From: Cyanidium caldarium
Taxonomy: Eukaryota; Rhodophyta; Bangiophyceae; Cyanidiales; Cyanidiaceae
DNA: 64,000 bases
Direction: 5' to 3'
NCBI GenBank assembly: GCA_026184775.1
Contig: JANCYW010000003.1
Span: forward strand, 372,001-436,000
Numbering within the stretch: position 1 is the stretch's first letter; each line of letters starts with the position of its first letter. Of the stretch, positions 17,612 to 26,892 are shown one piece after another. A program made the position numbers and the translations under genes. The notes beneath the pieces are model-generated. The model was not told the DNA's origin. It did no database searches and saw only the letters and a list, made by a program, of their open reading frames with translations.

Positions 17612-19714
17612 ATGAGGGCGTCGCCGACGACGGTTGCTGCTGCTGCTGCTACTACAGGGACAGAGAGGCAGCTGGTGGTGCTCGCCAAGTATACCTGTGT
17701 CCAACCGGAGGGCGCATCGGTGACGGAACGCTTGCGGACAGTACTGCAGGAGGGTGGGCGCGAGTGCGAGGAGCTTTTGGCGGTGCTGGACGAGTTTGTG
17801 GAACACCGCGCCCGATTCGACGACGCGACGCGGTGGGAAGAATGGCAGCAGTGGGAGCAAAACGCGGACGGTCTTCTGGCGCAAAGGCACATCGAGCTGG
17901 ACGTGCAGGTGCTGCTGCTGTATCGGATGCACCGCGCCGTGCTCATCGAGGATGCGCTCGGCGCCCAACGCTGCTTCACTTGGGCACACGCCCAAGGACT
18001 GTGCACGGTATTCGGGCCGCCGCTCGCCCAATGCGGTGACCTGGAGGATGCACCTGGTGCAGAGGAGACGCCGCAGCGGCGACAACTGGATTCGTGGTGG
18101 TTTGGCCAGCTGCTGCAACCAGCGATCGAGCGCTGGCTGCCCGCTCCCGAATGGCAGCGCGATATGGAGAAGAGTGTGCGGGCGCTAGAGCAGACCGTGG
18201 CGCATATGGAGGAGGCACGGCGTTCGTGCGGCTGCATCTCATCGGTTGATGGATGTCCGGTGGATGCTTTGCGAGCGCAGGGCCATTTCGGCCTGATCGA
18301 CAAAGTATTGGCGCGATTGCGCGAAGTGTACTGCGTATCCGCCGTGTCTGCTGCGGCCTGTGTGGCACTAGTTCGTTACCTGCGACACGGCATGATGTAC
18401 ACGATGCGCGACGCCCACGTCAGCGCGCGCCGTTGGGCACAGGAGGTCGCGGCCGACATGCACGCCTGTGAGGACTGCGAGCGGGTCCGCGAACGCTGGG
18501 CCAACGCCGCCCATCTTGCGGTGCTCACCGCAGCGGTCTACGTGAATGTGGCGCTGGGCGCGGATGGAGCACCTCAGGATGCCCGTGACTGGCTGGCCGA
18601 CTCGGCATATGAGGCGCTGGTGACGCTGGTCCGGACAGCATCGGGGCCGGAAGCGGAGCAGGGCGTCGGCAACGGCGCTGCACCTGGCACGACCGACCAT
18701 CGAGAGAGGCCGCTGCAGGCGTCGGCAACAGGCACCACCCACTTTTTGGTGGCGTTGTGTCACGCTCTGAGCGGGTGCCCAATATTGTTCGCGGCCAGCA
18801 CTGACGGCGGATTGGACACTGACCGCGCGGCTTATTTGAAGGCACTACTGCAACCATTCGGCTACGTGACCGCAGTGCAGCCGCCGGCGTCCGCGCCTGC
18901 CGTGCCTGAATCGGTTACGCCAGAGCACCGGGAACTCGATGAGGCACTGTCGTTCCCCGCCTTTGAAGGGTTGCGGGAGCTGCTGCCGGCAGACCGCTTC
19001 GATGACGAGCTGATACTGCAGAGTTTGCGGCTCACCGACGATGATCAGGAGCGGGCACTGGAGAGTTTGTTGGAGGGACGCGTGCGCCAATCGACGCGCC
19101 TGCCGTTATCGCCGGCGGGTATGCGAGCATTGCCGACGCGGTTGCGGCGGGCGGTACATCGACAACGCGAAAGACGACCGACGGCACCGGATTCTGGCGA
19201 GCCGGCTGCTAACATCGGCTGGTACGCCAGCCGCGGACTCGACCTGGAGATGGACGAAGAGGAGGAGGAAGCGGCAGGGGGTGGCAAAACGGAGGCGGGA
19301 TGGAGTAGGTCTGGGAAGGGACCGGCGAGTTTATCGCGCGCCAGTGCCAGACCACCGAGAGAGAGGTCGGCGCTGCCATCGGGAGATGAAGAGGCTGCGC
19401 CATCGGGTGCGAGCGACGACGGCGACGGTAACGCCTACGATGAATCCCAGGATGCGCTACGGGACGAGGGCCTTTGGGCAGAGCGCCGCGCTCCCAACCG
19501 TTCCACGTCCGCATCGGAACCGGAGGGGGAGGAAGGCGCACCGTCACCAAATATTGCGCCACAGCGCCTGCCGTCCAACACCCGGCACCCAAATGACAAC
19601 CCCGCGCATCCGCCGCACCCCCACGCCAAGACGCGCGCCCGCGCACATCGCCGACGCCGCGATCAGCGCCGACAGGCCTCGCTGCGCAAGGAGCAGCGCG
19701 CCAATTGGACGTGA
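17612..19714 (+). CDS. CUE-domain protein resembling ASCC2/Cue3 (ribosome quality trigger complex)
   Basis: A 700-residue protein. A helical N-terminal region of about 370 residues is followed by a CUE-like ubiquitin-binding segment at about residues 452-489 (EGLRELLPADRFDDELILQS, then LRLTDDDQERALESLLEG). Next comes an acidic stretch (MDEEEEE), an Asp/Glu/Tyr-rich segment (DDGDGNAYDESQDALRDEG) and a very basic tail (RARAHRRRRDQRRQASLRKE). That order matches ASCC2 and yeast Cue3, which bind ubiquitinated collided ribosomes with the ASCC3/Slh1 helicase. The N-terminal helical domain is too divergent for me to confirm by eye. It ends 53 bases before the stop of the convergent SRPBCC gene. Confidence 0.62.
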   Translation: MRASPTTVAAAAATTGTERQLVVLAKYTCVQPEGASVTERLRTVLQEGGRECEELLAVLDEFVEHRARFDDATRWEEWQQWEQNADGLLAQRHIELDVQVLLLYRMHRAVLIEDALGAQRCFTWAHAQGLCTVFGPPLAQCGDLEDAPGAEETPQRRQLDSWWFGQLLQPAIERWLPAPEWQRDMEKSVRALEQTVAHMEEARRSCGCISSVDGCPVDALRAQGHFGLIDKVLARLREVYCVSAVSAAACVALVRYLRHGMMYTMRDAHVSARRWAQEVAADMHACEDCERVRERWANAAHLAVLTAAVYVNVALGADGAPQDARDWLADSAYEALVTLVRTASGPEAEQGVGNGAAPGTTDHRERPLQASATGTTHFLVALCHALSGCPILFAASTDGGLDTDRAAYLKALLQPFGYVTAVQPPASAPAVPESVTPEHRELDEALSFPAFEGLRELLPADRFDDELILQSLRLTDDDQERALESLLEGRVRQSTRLPLSPAGMRALPTRLRRAVHRQRERRPTAPDSGEPAANIGWYASRGLDLEMDEEEEEAAGGGKTEAGWSRSGKGPASLSRASARPPRERSALPSGDEEAAPSGASDDGDGNAYDESQDALRDEGLWAERRAPNRSTSASEPEGEEGAPSPNIAPQRLPSNTRHPNDNPAHPPHPHAKTRARAHRRRRDQRRQASLRKEQRANWT

Positions 19715-19767
19715 TTCGTGGACCCTATCCAGCCTTAGAGTCGGTAACCACACGCTCACGCCGTTCC

Positions 19768-20493
19768 TCACTCGTGCTGCTCTCGGGAGCGCGTGCGCCG
19801 CTTCTCTATAAACAGCTGTCGCAGACAAAACTCGCGAAAACGCTTCATCTCCATGGTCAGCACGCCTTCAACAAACTCGCGCACCATGCGCGACCGCAGC
19901 AACGACGCCAGCACCGGCCACCGCACGTCATACTCCACCTTCAGCGTGACGGCAGTGGCCGGTTTCGCGTCTGCGCCTGGAACGTCGGCAAACTCGATGC
20001 GGCCGCCGTTCGGCAGCCCGGTGATGCTCTGCCACGCCACCAGCTCACCCTTCACCTCCGCGGTCACTCGCGCTTCCCACTTGAGCGATATCGACTGCCA
20101 GGAGAATGCCCACTCGGTCAGCTGCGGGTTGTCGGCGGAGCGCCGCACCGACGCCAGCGACGCCGACCACCGCTGCGTCAGCTCCAGATTGGAGAACACG
20201 CGGTACACGTCCTGGCGAGGTGCCTCCACCACCACTCGGGCACTAGTCTGCACCCAGGAAGGGTCGTTGCTGCGTGCGAGGGAATCTGCGGAAGCGTCGG
20301 GCGTCTCGTCGGCGTTGCTGATCAACCGGAGCAGTCGGCAACGGGCGGTCGGTCGCGAGGCTACCGATTTCCGCAAAGCTTTGGCACTTTCAACGCAAGT
20401 TTGTCTCCGCCATCGCACTGCCTCTCCTCTGCTCCAACTCGTCGCCACTGCGAACCCCGCGGAATTCTTTCGGACGCTGCCCTCGCCCGGCAT
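19768..20493 (-). CDS. SRPBCC (polyketide cyclase/COQ10-like) lipid-binding protein, probably plastid
   Basis: A 241-residue product with an N-terminal basic Ser/Ala/Arg-rich region, then a START/Bet v1-like domain: SARVVVEAPRQDVYRVFSNL, TQRWSASLASVRR, EWAFSWQSISLKWEARV, VAWQSITGLPNGGRIEFADV, VTLKVEYDVRWPVLA and a long C-terminal amphipathic helix (VREFVEGVLTMEMKRFREFC). This is the single-domain SRPBCC arrangement of the plastid 'polyketide cyclase/dehydrase and lipid transport' proteins of plants and algae; the ligand is unknown. The Met at 20493 is chosen (frame open to 20664), leaving about 190 bases to the divergent J-protein gene. Confidence 0.78.
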   Translation of the reverse strand: MPGEGSVRKNSAGFAVATSWSRGEAVRWRRQTCVESAKALRKSVASRPTARCRLLRLISNADETPDASADSLARSNDPSWVQTSARVVVEAPRQDVYRVFSNLELTQRWSASLASVRRSADNPQLTEWAFSWQSISLKWEARVTAEVKGELVAWQSITGLPNGGRIEFADVPGADAKPATAVTLKVEYDVRWPVLASLLRSRMVREFVEGVLTMEMKRFREFCLRQLFIEKRRTRSREQHE

Positions 20494-20679
20494 GTCTCTC
20501 CCGAGGGTGCTTCTTCGGTGCAAGCACCGTTCACTCGCTCCGAAGAAGCCGACGCGAACGTCCTTCGGTTCGGGCGTGGAGAGGGGAGGTCTCCGGGCGG
20601 TCACCCCGTACGCGTGAGACCGTGGCGCGTCAGAATGGGGCCGTGAAGCTCGCTTTCGGCGCACAGCTATTCAGTAACC

Positions 20680-21831
20680 ATGTTCATTGCGGCTGGATGG
20701 GGGTGCCGGGTTGGTTGCGGCGGCGAGCGGGTAAATGGTGCCTGTGCAGCGGGCGGGGCGGCGGTTGTGTGCAGCCGTCAGCCGCGGCCAACCCGCGCAG
20801 GACGGCCACGGCAAGCCGAACGCAGCAACACAGGTTCTGCAGTGCCGAATGTTCGTCGAGATGCGCGCATTGGCAACAGGAGGTGCCTCAGCCGTTTTCC
20901 GTTTCTCCTTGCGAGCGTGGCGCCCAAGTTCGATGCCCGCGAGGACTACTACGCCGTGCTGGGCGTCCCGCCGGACGCCGACGCTGCCGCCATCAAGCGG
21001 GCGTATCGGAAGAAGGCGCTGGAGAGCCATCCCGACGCCAACAAGGATCCCGACGCACAGGAGAAGTTTATCCGCGTCCTCAAGGCCTACGAGGTGCTCT
21101 CCAACTCGGAGGCGCGCGTGCAGTACGATACGCAGCGACGATGGCGCCGCGGCTGGGGAGAGAGGGTGGACAGCACTGGCACTCGGGGCGGTACCTCTCG
21201 AGAGCGGGTGCGCACGCCCTCGGGCGAGCCGTATCCGGAAGACTTGGGCGACTCGCTCGGTGCCATCTTCTCTGATCTGCTCAGCGGCGTCGGGCGCATC
21301 TTTCGCGACGGCAACTCGGTGTCGCCGCAGGGCATCTTCAACGACTTTGTGGAGTTTCTGGAGAATCAGGGCGCCAACTGGGGCTCGTTGCGCGACGAGG
21401 ACCTGGAGAGCGTGTTACGCTCGCGGGATGAAAACGTGCTGGCGGTGGAGGCCGACGATGCCGCATTCGTGCGCCAGCAGTGCGAACAGCGGCTGCAGTC
21501 GCTGCGCACGGCCTGCAGCCGGGCCGAACAGCTCCAGCAGGAGTGGGCTTGGCGCGCAGCGCGCCCAGCCGATCCAGCCGCCTGGTCCGAGGCGAGCCGC
21601 GAACGGGAGCGCGAACTGGCCGACGAAGTGCGCCGCATACGCGCCCGTATGCGCAAAGTAGAGAGTCTGATTGCGCAGCAACGCCTGCGCGAAGAGCGCC
21701 TACGAGCGCGCATCACCGCGCTGCGTGCGGAGAACAAGGCCAAGGAGGAGGCGGAGGCCACGGCCAAGAAGGCGCAACAAGACGTGGAGGAGGAGCTGGA
21801 GCGACTGAAGCGGGATATAGGCCGGAGGTAA
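20680..21831 (+). CDS. J-domain (DnaJ-type) co-chaperone with C-terminal coiled coil, probably plastid
   Basis: A 383-residue product. The first about 85 residues are Ala/Arg/Cys-rich with no acidic cluster and end in RFPFLLASVAPKF, a likely plastid transit peptide. A canonical J-domain follows (DYYAVLGVPPDADAAAIKRA, with the HPD in LESHPDANKD, then KAYEVLSNSEARVQYD). After a Gly/Arg linker and a conserved-looking block (GDSLGAIFSDLLSGVGRIFR) the last about 130 residues are a heptad-like charged coiled coil. No Zn-finger or C-terminal substrate domain is present (a type III J-protein). It presumably recruits plastid Hsp70. Divergent from the SRPBCC gene. Confidence 0.88.
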   Translation: MFIAAGWGCRVGCGGERVNGACAAGGAAVVCSRQPRPTRAGRPRQAERSNTGSAVPNVRRDARIGNRRCLSRFPFLLASVAPKFDAREDYYAVLGVPPDADAAAIKRAYRKKALESHPDANKDPDAQEKFIRVLKAYEVLSNSEARVQYDTQRRWRRGWGERVDSTGTRGGTSRERVRTPSGEPYPEDLGDSLGAIFSDLLSGVGRIFRDGNSVSPQGIFNDFVEFLENQGANWGSLRDEDLESVLRSRDENVLAVEADDAAFVRQQCEQRLQSLRTACSRAEQLQQEWAWRAARPADPAAWSEASRERERELADEVRRIRARMRKVESLIAQQRLREERLRARITALRAENKAKEEAEATAKKAQQDVEEELERLKRDIGRR

Positions 21832-22086
21832 CGTGCGGGCGTGGGTATCCGTTGCGGCTTGGTGGAGCGTGTCAGTCACTCTGTTGCGTCGACTTTCGGT
21901 TTCGTGCTGATCCAGTCGGACCGATGCAAGCGCTCGCGGCGCGACGAGGTTGCGCGTTTTCGAGTTTTTCGGTCGCCGCCTCGGTCAGCGCCGCCGCCCC
22001 CCGGCGATTACGCGGCCCGGTAAAGACACGACGGCGCCTCAGTGCCACGAACTGCGCGGTGGCAACGTCATCATTGTAGTACGTCC

Positions 22087-22749
22087 ATGTGGCGCCGTAT
22101 ACCGGCGGCGCTGGCACCGCACGCGGCCATCTTCCGCTTCCGACCGCCGGTATCGCCTCAGGTGCGGCTGGCGGTGCAGAAATGCGACATAACTCGCGAG
22201 GAGGTGGACGCGGTGGTCAACGCGGCCAATGAGCGCATGCTGGGCGGTGGCGGCGTGGACGGGGCGATTCATCGCGCTGCCGGGCCGCAGCTGCGGGAGG
22301 CGTGCGCGCGGGTGCCGGAGGTTCGTGCCGGAGTGCGCTGCCCCACCGGGCAAGCCGTGCCCATCCGTATCGACTGGCCGCGGGCGCCGAACGGAAACAA
22401 GCCAGCGACCCTGAGGGGCGTGTCCTATATCATCAACACCGTCGGACCGGTGTATCGGAACGACGCCGAGAGCGCACCGCTGCTGCGCAGTGCTTACCAG
22501 AACAGCATACGCGCTGCCGCTGCCCAGCGGTGTCGCTCGGTGGCGTTTCCGGCCATATCGTGCGGGGTGTACGGATATCCACTGGACAAGGCGGCCGATG
22601 AGGCGCTGCGGGCTATTGCCGATGAGCTGGCCGCGGGTGCACAGGAGGTGGTGACCGATGTGCGCTTCTGTCTGTTCAACGACGAGGCGCTGGAGGCGTG
22701 GCTGGAGGCCAGCGAGCGCGCCCATCTGGAGCGGGCACCGGCAGAATAG
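22087..22749 (+). CDS. macro-domain ADP-ribose hydrolase (MacroD type)
   Basis: A 220-residue product with a short hydrophobic/basic leader and a single macro domain. The ADP-ribose-binding elements are clear: KCDITREEVDAVVNAANERM, then LGGGGVDGAIHRAAG, with the Asn and Gly-rich loop of the MacroD1/2-YmdB class that removes mono-ADP-ribose from Asp/Glu and deacetylates O-acetyl-ADP-ribose. VSYIINTVGPVYR and FPAISCGVYGYPLDKAA (the second loop) are also present. The frame begins at 22042; the Met at 22087 (MWRRIPAALAPHAAIFRFR) gives a plausible organelle leader. No tandem or fused domains. Confidence 0.92.
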   Translation: MWRRIPAALAPHAAIFRFRPPVSPQVRLAVQKCDITREEVDAVVNAANERMLGGGGVDGAIHRAAGPQLREACARVPEVRAGVRCPTGQAVPIRIDWPRAPNGNKPATLRGVSYIINTVGPVYRNDAESAPLLRSAYQNSIRAAAAQRCRSVAFPAISCGVYGYPLDKAADEALRAIADELAAGAQEVVTDVRFCLFNDEALEAWLEASERAHLERAPAE

Positions 22750-22846
22750 AGTGGGAAAGGGGAGGGCACATGGGGGCACGCCGGGGCATGCAGGTGAGCA
22801 GTGGGATTTTGCGCATGTACCAGGACGCCATAGCAATGGACGACCT

Positions 22847-23242
22847 TTACACCGAGTTCCCCTCTTCACCCCTCGATTCCCAGCCGTCACCCTGGCAGCG
22901 CGGGCACAGCTCCACGCCGGTCGCCTCGCATGCTAGACAGAACGCCTCGCCGCGCACTGCGCGCTCGCTACCGACGCCCCTGCCGTGACACGCGGCGCAC
23001 TCCACCATGCCCTCGCCGCTGCAGCGGGAACACGGGTTTTCGCCCGTCCGCCATCGCGTTTGTTGATCTGGCGGTGGCGCTGGCGCTGGCGGGGATATGC
23101 GCACGATCCGCGGCGAGGGCGGCGTGTGTGGCACAAACAGCGGGACTGCCCAGAAGAGTGAGGGAAACGGAGGAAGTGTAAAGGACATTGCCAATACCCG
23201 GATGCGTTGTGTGGGGCACTGCCATCTCGTCGCAACTCTCAT
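22847..23242 (-). CDS. BSD2/PSA2-like DnaJ-type zinc-finger protein, probably plastid
   Basis: A small (131-residue) protein with an N-terminal transit-like segment (MRVATRWQCPTQRIRVLAMS...) and four CxxC repeats in the last half: CSRCSGEG, CAACHGRG, CLACEATG, CPRCQGDG. This is the cysteine-rich domain of type I DnaJ without a J-domain, as in BSD2 (Rubisco large-subunit chaperone), PSA2 and LQY1 of plastids. Which of these roles applies is not visible. An alternative start is at 23188 (113 residues); the long upstream extension to 23737 would run through the divergent helicase promoter and is unlikely. Confidence 0.8.
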   Translation of the reverse strand: MRVATRWQCPTQRIRVLAMSFTLPPFPSLFWAVPLFVPHTPPSPRIVRISPPAPAPPPDQQTRWRTGENPCSRCSGEGMVECAACHGRGVGSERAVRGEAFCLACEATGVELCPRCQGDGWESRGEEGNSV

Positions 23243-23705
23243 GGCGCTCCACTCGCCCGTTGGTGTCCCTCGTCGGGGTCGCGGCTCGGGAGCTCGTCCC
23301 CCGGCTGTTCCGTCCGCCGGCAACCTGGTGAATTCCTTTCGATGGATGCCGGGTGTGGCTGCGAAAATTTTCCCCACTGTCCATGAGAAACCAATGCGTC
23401 GCCTCAACGAGTGACCTTCCCTTTTGCCTGAATTCCCCTTCAGCATCCTGTCTCTGCGTCCTTGCGCACGTCTCCGACGCCGGTGGACGCGCCATTTCGC
23501 GTCGACGCACCGCGCTCCATCGTCTGGGCGATTCGAAAACGTCGGCGCTTGCGTGGGAAGACGATCGGATGGGAATGTCGCCTCAAGAGACAACGTAAGC
23601 CGAGCGCTCTGTGGAAAGTCAGGAGGTAGTGAGAACGTGCGCCTGCCCAAACTCCCTCCACTTGTATCGACGAATAGAGTTGCGTGGCCTGAGACTGGCG
23701 AGCGA
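23243..23705. promoter_or_regulatory. divergent upstream region, BSD2-like / FANCJ-like
   Basis: About 460 bases between the chosen starts. Both neighbouring frames can be extended into it but lose all family resemblance there. Nothing else was recognised. Confidence 0.35.
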
Positions 23706-26675
23706 ATGGAATCGTCGACTGGAACACCCGCAACCACGGGCGACCCGTCTCAGCGGGCGGCAACGATTTCTCCACCCCGCCATCTCTCACTGCCGTACCA
23801 GACGCTGCAGGTGGCAGGAGTGCCAGTGCGCTTTCCGGCGGGGTTGCTGCCGTATCCGCCGCAGCTGACGTTGATGGACCGCGTCATCCGCTCGGCGGAT
23901 CGCATGCAACACGCCCTGCTGGAGTCGCCCACGGGCACCGGCAAGTCGCTGGCGCTGCTGTGCGCTTCGCTGGCCTGGTTGGAGCGCGAGATGCAGAAGC
24001 GCCAGTGGGAGGAGAGCGCCGCTGCCGAGCAGGAGCCGCAAGAGAAGCCAGTCCACTCTGAAGAGTGCCGCGGTGAGCGGGCGGTAGCTGCGGAGGCCGC
24101 CAAGCCCATCCACGCTTGTGAGACGGCAAAGGACGATGACGACGACGATGACGACTTTGATGCTCCACCGCCGACATTTTCCGATCGACGCGATCCGCTG
24201 ATCCATCGGCCGATACTCCCCCGGTCAGGTGCACGCTGCGAGGATATGACGTTGCGTTTACGGAGTCCGCGACGGCTGCGAGTACCGGCGCCTGTCCTTC
24301 CCGCCGAGCGACCGTCGCGCATCTTCTACACGTCGCGAACGCACGCGCAGCTGGTGCAAGTGGTGGACGAGTTTCGGCGAACGCCGTACGCTGGCGCCCT
24401 GCGTTCGACGCTGTTGGCATCGCGCGACCATTACTGCATCCATCCGGATGTGCGGGCGGTGCCCGCTGCGCAGCGCAACGAGGCGTGTGTGCGCGCCATC
24501 AAGGCGGCGGCAGCGCAGTGGGAGTTGGCGGACGATGCTGCTGTAGTCGATGGGCAGCGGGCGGGTAAGCGGCCGCGGAGGCGGCGACGACAATGGCGCC
24601 GAGATGGCGATGTCACCGTGGAACCGTGCTTTCGGCACCTGGCGTCCCGAGTGCGCCGCACCGCTGCCACTGCGCCGCAGCCGTTCGATATCGAAGAGCT
24701 GGTGGCGGCGGGCCAGCGACACCACGGCTGCCCGTACTACGCGGCGCGTTACCTACTACAAGGAGATGAGGACGGCAGCGAGACGTCGATGCCGGAGCGC
24801 GACGCGTCGGGCGCTGCCGACATCGTGTTCTGCCCGTACTCGTACCTGATCGACCCGCTGGTGCGTCGCCATATGGACATCGAGTTGTCGGGCGCGCTAA
24901 TCATCATCGATGAGGCGCACAACGTCGAGGAAACCTGTCTGGCGGCGGCTTCGAGCGAAGTGACGCGTCAGCGGCTGGAGGCGGTGGAGCGCGACGTGCA
25001 AGCGTTCCTGGAGGCGTGTGCCGAGAGCTTTGCGCACACTCAGACGCGCGCCGACAACCGCCTGCCGTGGGAGTATGTGTGTGCCGTGCGGCGGTGGCAT
25101 ACATGGCTGCAGGGGTTTCTGGAATGGTTTACGGTCTCGTCGGAGGAGTCGGGCTTCCACGGAGCAGCTCGCGGTGGAGGCGGGAGCTCGACATCCTCGA
25201 CGAGCAATGTGCGTGTGTGGCAGGGCGGCGCGTTGTTGCATCAGCTGGAAAAGGGTCTGCTGCAGCGCCGCAGCTGCTCCGAGTGGCTCAGCGACCTGCA
25301 GTTGTTGCAGCGACTGGTGGACGAACTGCACGATGCCAGCATCGCTGCCGGGGGAGGGCACGCCGCCTCGCCTACCGATCAGGGCGGCGGCAATCGCATT
25401 CGGTTGGGCGAACGCGAGCATGCGCTGGTATTGCGCGCGGTCACCGAGCTGATTCGCGTGGCCGAGCGACCCTTCACCGTGGCCGAGCTGGTGTACAGAT
25501 CGGCGGATGCTCACGCGCAGCTGGTGCATGCCGGCGACTATCGTTTGGTGCTGCGCCCCGAGCAGTGCTCCGCAGCCTCTACCTGGTGTTGGAGTCTGCT
25601 GTGCCTCAATCCGGCGGTGGCGTTTGCCCCGCTGAAGGCACAGGCGCGGTCGGTGATCCTCACCTCGGGCACGCTGGCGCCGCTGGAGGCGCTGGCCAGC
25701 GAGTTGAACACCGAGTTCGCGCACCGTGTAGAGTGCGGCCACGTGATCGATGCCGGGCGACAAGTGTATGCGTGCGTGATCGGCACCGCCCCGGACGGTA
25801 CACCGCTACGCGGTAACTATCGACAGAGCTACGCCTGGTCGTATCAGGATGCCGTGGGGCAGGCACTGGAGCAATGCGCTGCGTGCGTGCCGAGCGGCGT
25901 GTTGTGTTTCCTGCCGAGCTATCGATTGCTGGACGCGTTACTGCGCCGCTGGCGCGACACCGGTGCGTTGGCGCGCATCTGCGGCAAGAAACGCCTGGTG
26001 GTGGAGCGCTCGCCGGCGGAGATGAGCGGCAACGAGGCCGGCATGGCGTCCGATGCCGTAAATGGGGAGTCGACGGTGCGCGCGCGTGCGCCGCGGCGCA
26101 GGGGTCATACGCATCGTCGCTTCAACCACTTGACGGCTCGCGCCGGCGTGGACGCGGCGCTGCGAGAATTCTACGCGGCCGTCGACGCTGAAGGATCCGG
26201 TGGCGCTCTCCTGTTGGCGGTGTGTCGCGGCAAGATCAGCGAGGGCATCAACTTCGCCGACCAGTACGCACGAGCGGTGATCGTGGTGGGCGTGCCATAT
26301 CCCAACACCCAGGATCTGTTTATTCAGCTCAAGAAACAGTACAACGACGACCGACATGCACTCTGGGGCGCCGGCCTGCATCCGGTGCCCGACGGCAGCC
26401 AGTGGTACGCGCTGCAGGCGTATCAGGCGGTGAACCAGGCCATCGGTCGTTGCATCCGCCATGCGCACGACCATGCGGCGGTCATTTTGTTGGATGTGCG
26501 GTACGGCGCTGCGCACGCCACCGGCCACTTCAGCAAGTGGATTCGGTCGGTGATCCGCCCCGAGTGGGTGTATCGGGCCGACGGGTTGGCACGCGCCGCG
26601 GACGGACTGCGCGACTTTTTCACACGCTTTCATCCAGTATTGGATGAAAAGCGAGCGCTATGCATGCATAAATGA
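23706..26675 (+). CDS. FANCJ/BRIP1-like Fe-S superfamily 2 DNA helicase
   Basis: A 989-residue helicase of the XPD/DDX11/FANCJ/RTEL1 family acting in interstrand-crosslink and G-quadruplex repair. Motifs in order: VPVRFPAGLLPYPPQLTLMD (Q-like region), Walker A LLESPTGTGKSLALLC (about residue 73), YTSRTHAQLVQV (Ia), the Fe-S cysteines (SRDHYCIHPDV, EACVRAI, EPCFRHL, GCPYYAARYLL), DEAH box IIIDEAHNVEE (about 400), VILTSGTLAPLEAL, GVLCFLPSYRLLD, VGVPYPNTQDLFIQ and QAIGRCIRHAHD. The pattern DIEELVAAGQRHHGCPYY, VFCPYSYLIDP is closest to FANCJ. An acidic insert (DDDDDDDFD) sits between motifs I and Ia. The frame is open upstream to 23424. Confidence 0.86.
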   Translation: MESSTGTPATTGDPSQRAATISPPRHLSLPYQTLQVAGVPVRFPAGLLPYPPQLTLMDRVIRSADRMQHALLESPTGTGKSLALLCASLAWLEREMQKRQWEESAAAEQEPQEKPVHSEECRGERAVAAEAAKPIHACETAKDDDDDDDDFDAPPPTFSDRRDPLIHRPILPRSGARCEDMTLRLRSPRRLRVPAPVLPAERPSRIFYTSRTHAQLVQVVDEFRRTPYAGALRSTLLASRDHYCIHPDVRAVPAAQRNEACVRAIKAAAAQWELADDAAVVDGQRAGKRPRRRRRQWRRDGDVTVEPCFRHLASRVRRTAATAPQPFDIEELVAAGQRHHGCPYYAARYLLQGDEDGSETSMPERDASGAADIVFCPYSYLIDPLVRRHMDIELSGALIIIDEAHNVEETCLAAASSEVTRQRLEAVERDVQAFLEACAESFAHTQTRADNRLPWEYVCAVRRWHTWLQGFLEWFTVSSEESGFHGAARGGGGSSTSSTSNVRVWQGGALLHQLEKGLLQRRSCSEWLSDLQLLQRLVDELHDASIAAGGGHAASPTDQGGGNRIRLGEREHALVLRAVTELIRVAERPFTVAELVYRSADAHAQLVHAGDYRLVLRPEQCSAASTWCWSLLCLNPAVAFAPLKAQARSVILTSGTLAPLEALASELNTEFAHRVECGHVIDAGRQVYACVIGTAPDGTPLRGNYRQSYAWSYQDAVGQALEQCAACVPSGVLCFLPSYRLLDALLRRWRDTGALARICGKKRLVVERSPAEMSGNEAGMASDAVNGESTVRARAPRRRGHTHRRFNHLTARAGVDAALREFYAAVDAEGSGGALLLAVCRGKISEGINFADQYARAVIVVGVPYPNTQDLFIQLKKQYNDDRHALWGAGLHPVPDGSQWYALQAYQAVNQAIGRCIRHAHDHAAVILLDVRYGAAHATGHFSKWIRSVIRPEWVYRADGLARAADGLRDFFTRFHPVLDEKRALCMHK

Positions 26676-26892
26676 ATAGGTAATCGTTCATTCATCGGCG
26701 GCCGCATTCCCTGCCCCCTCGTGGAGCCCGCATACGCCCTCGGGGTGGTGGTCTCCGATCGCGAAGGGGCCGCGACATCCATCGAGCCCATTTTTGGCGC
26801 GAATTCCCCTCGAACCGAAGGCGCGGCGCGCGGGCGCGATTCCGCCTCGTCGGCACACGGACCGTCGGCTGCCCCGGGTGGATGCGGTAGGC

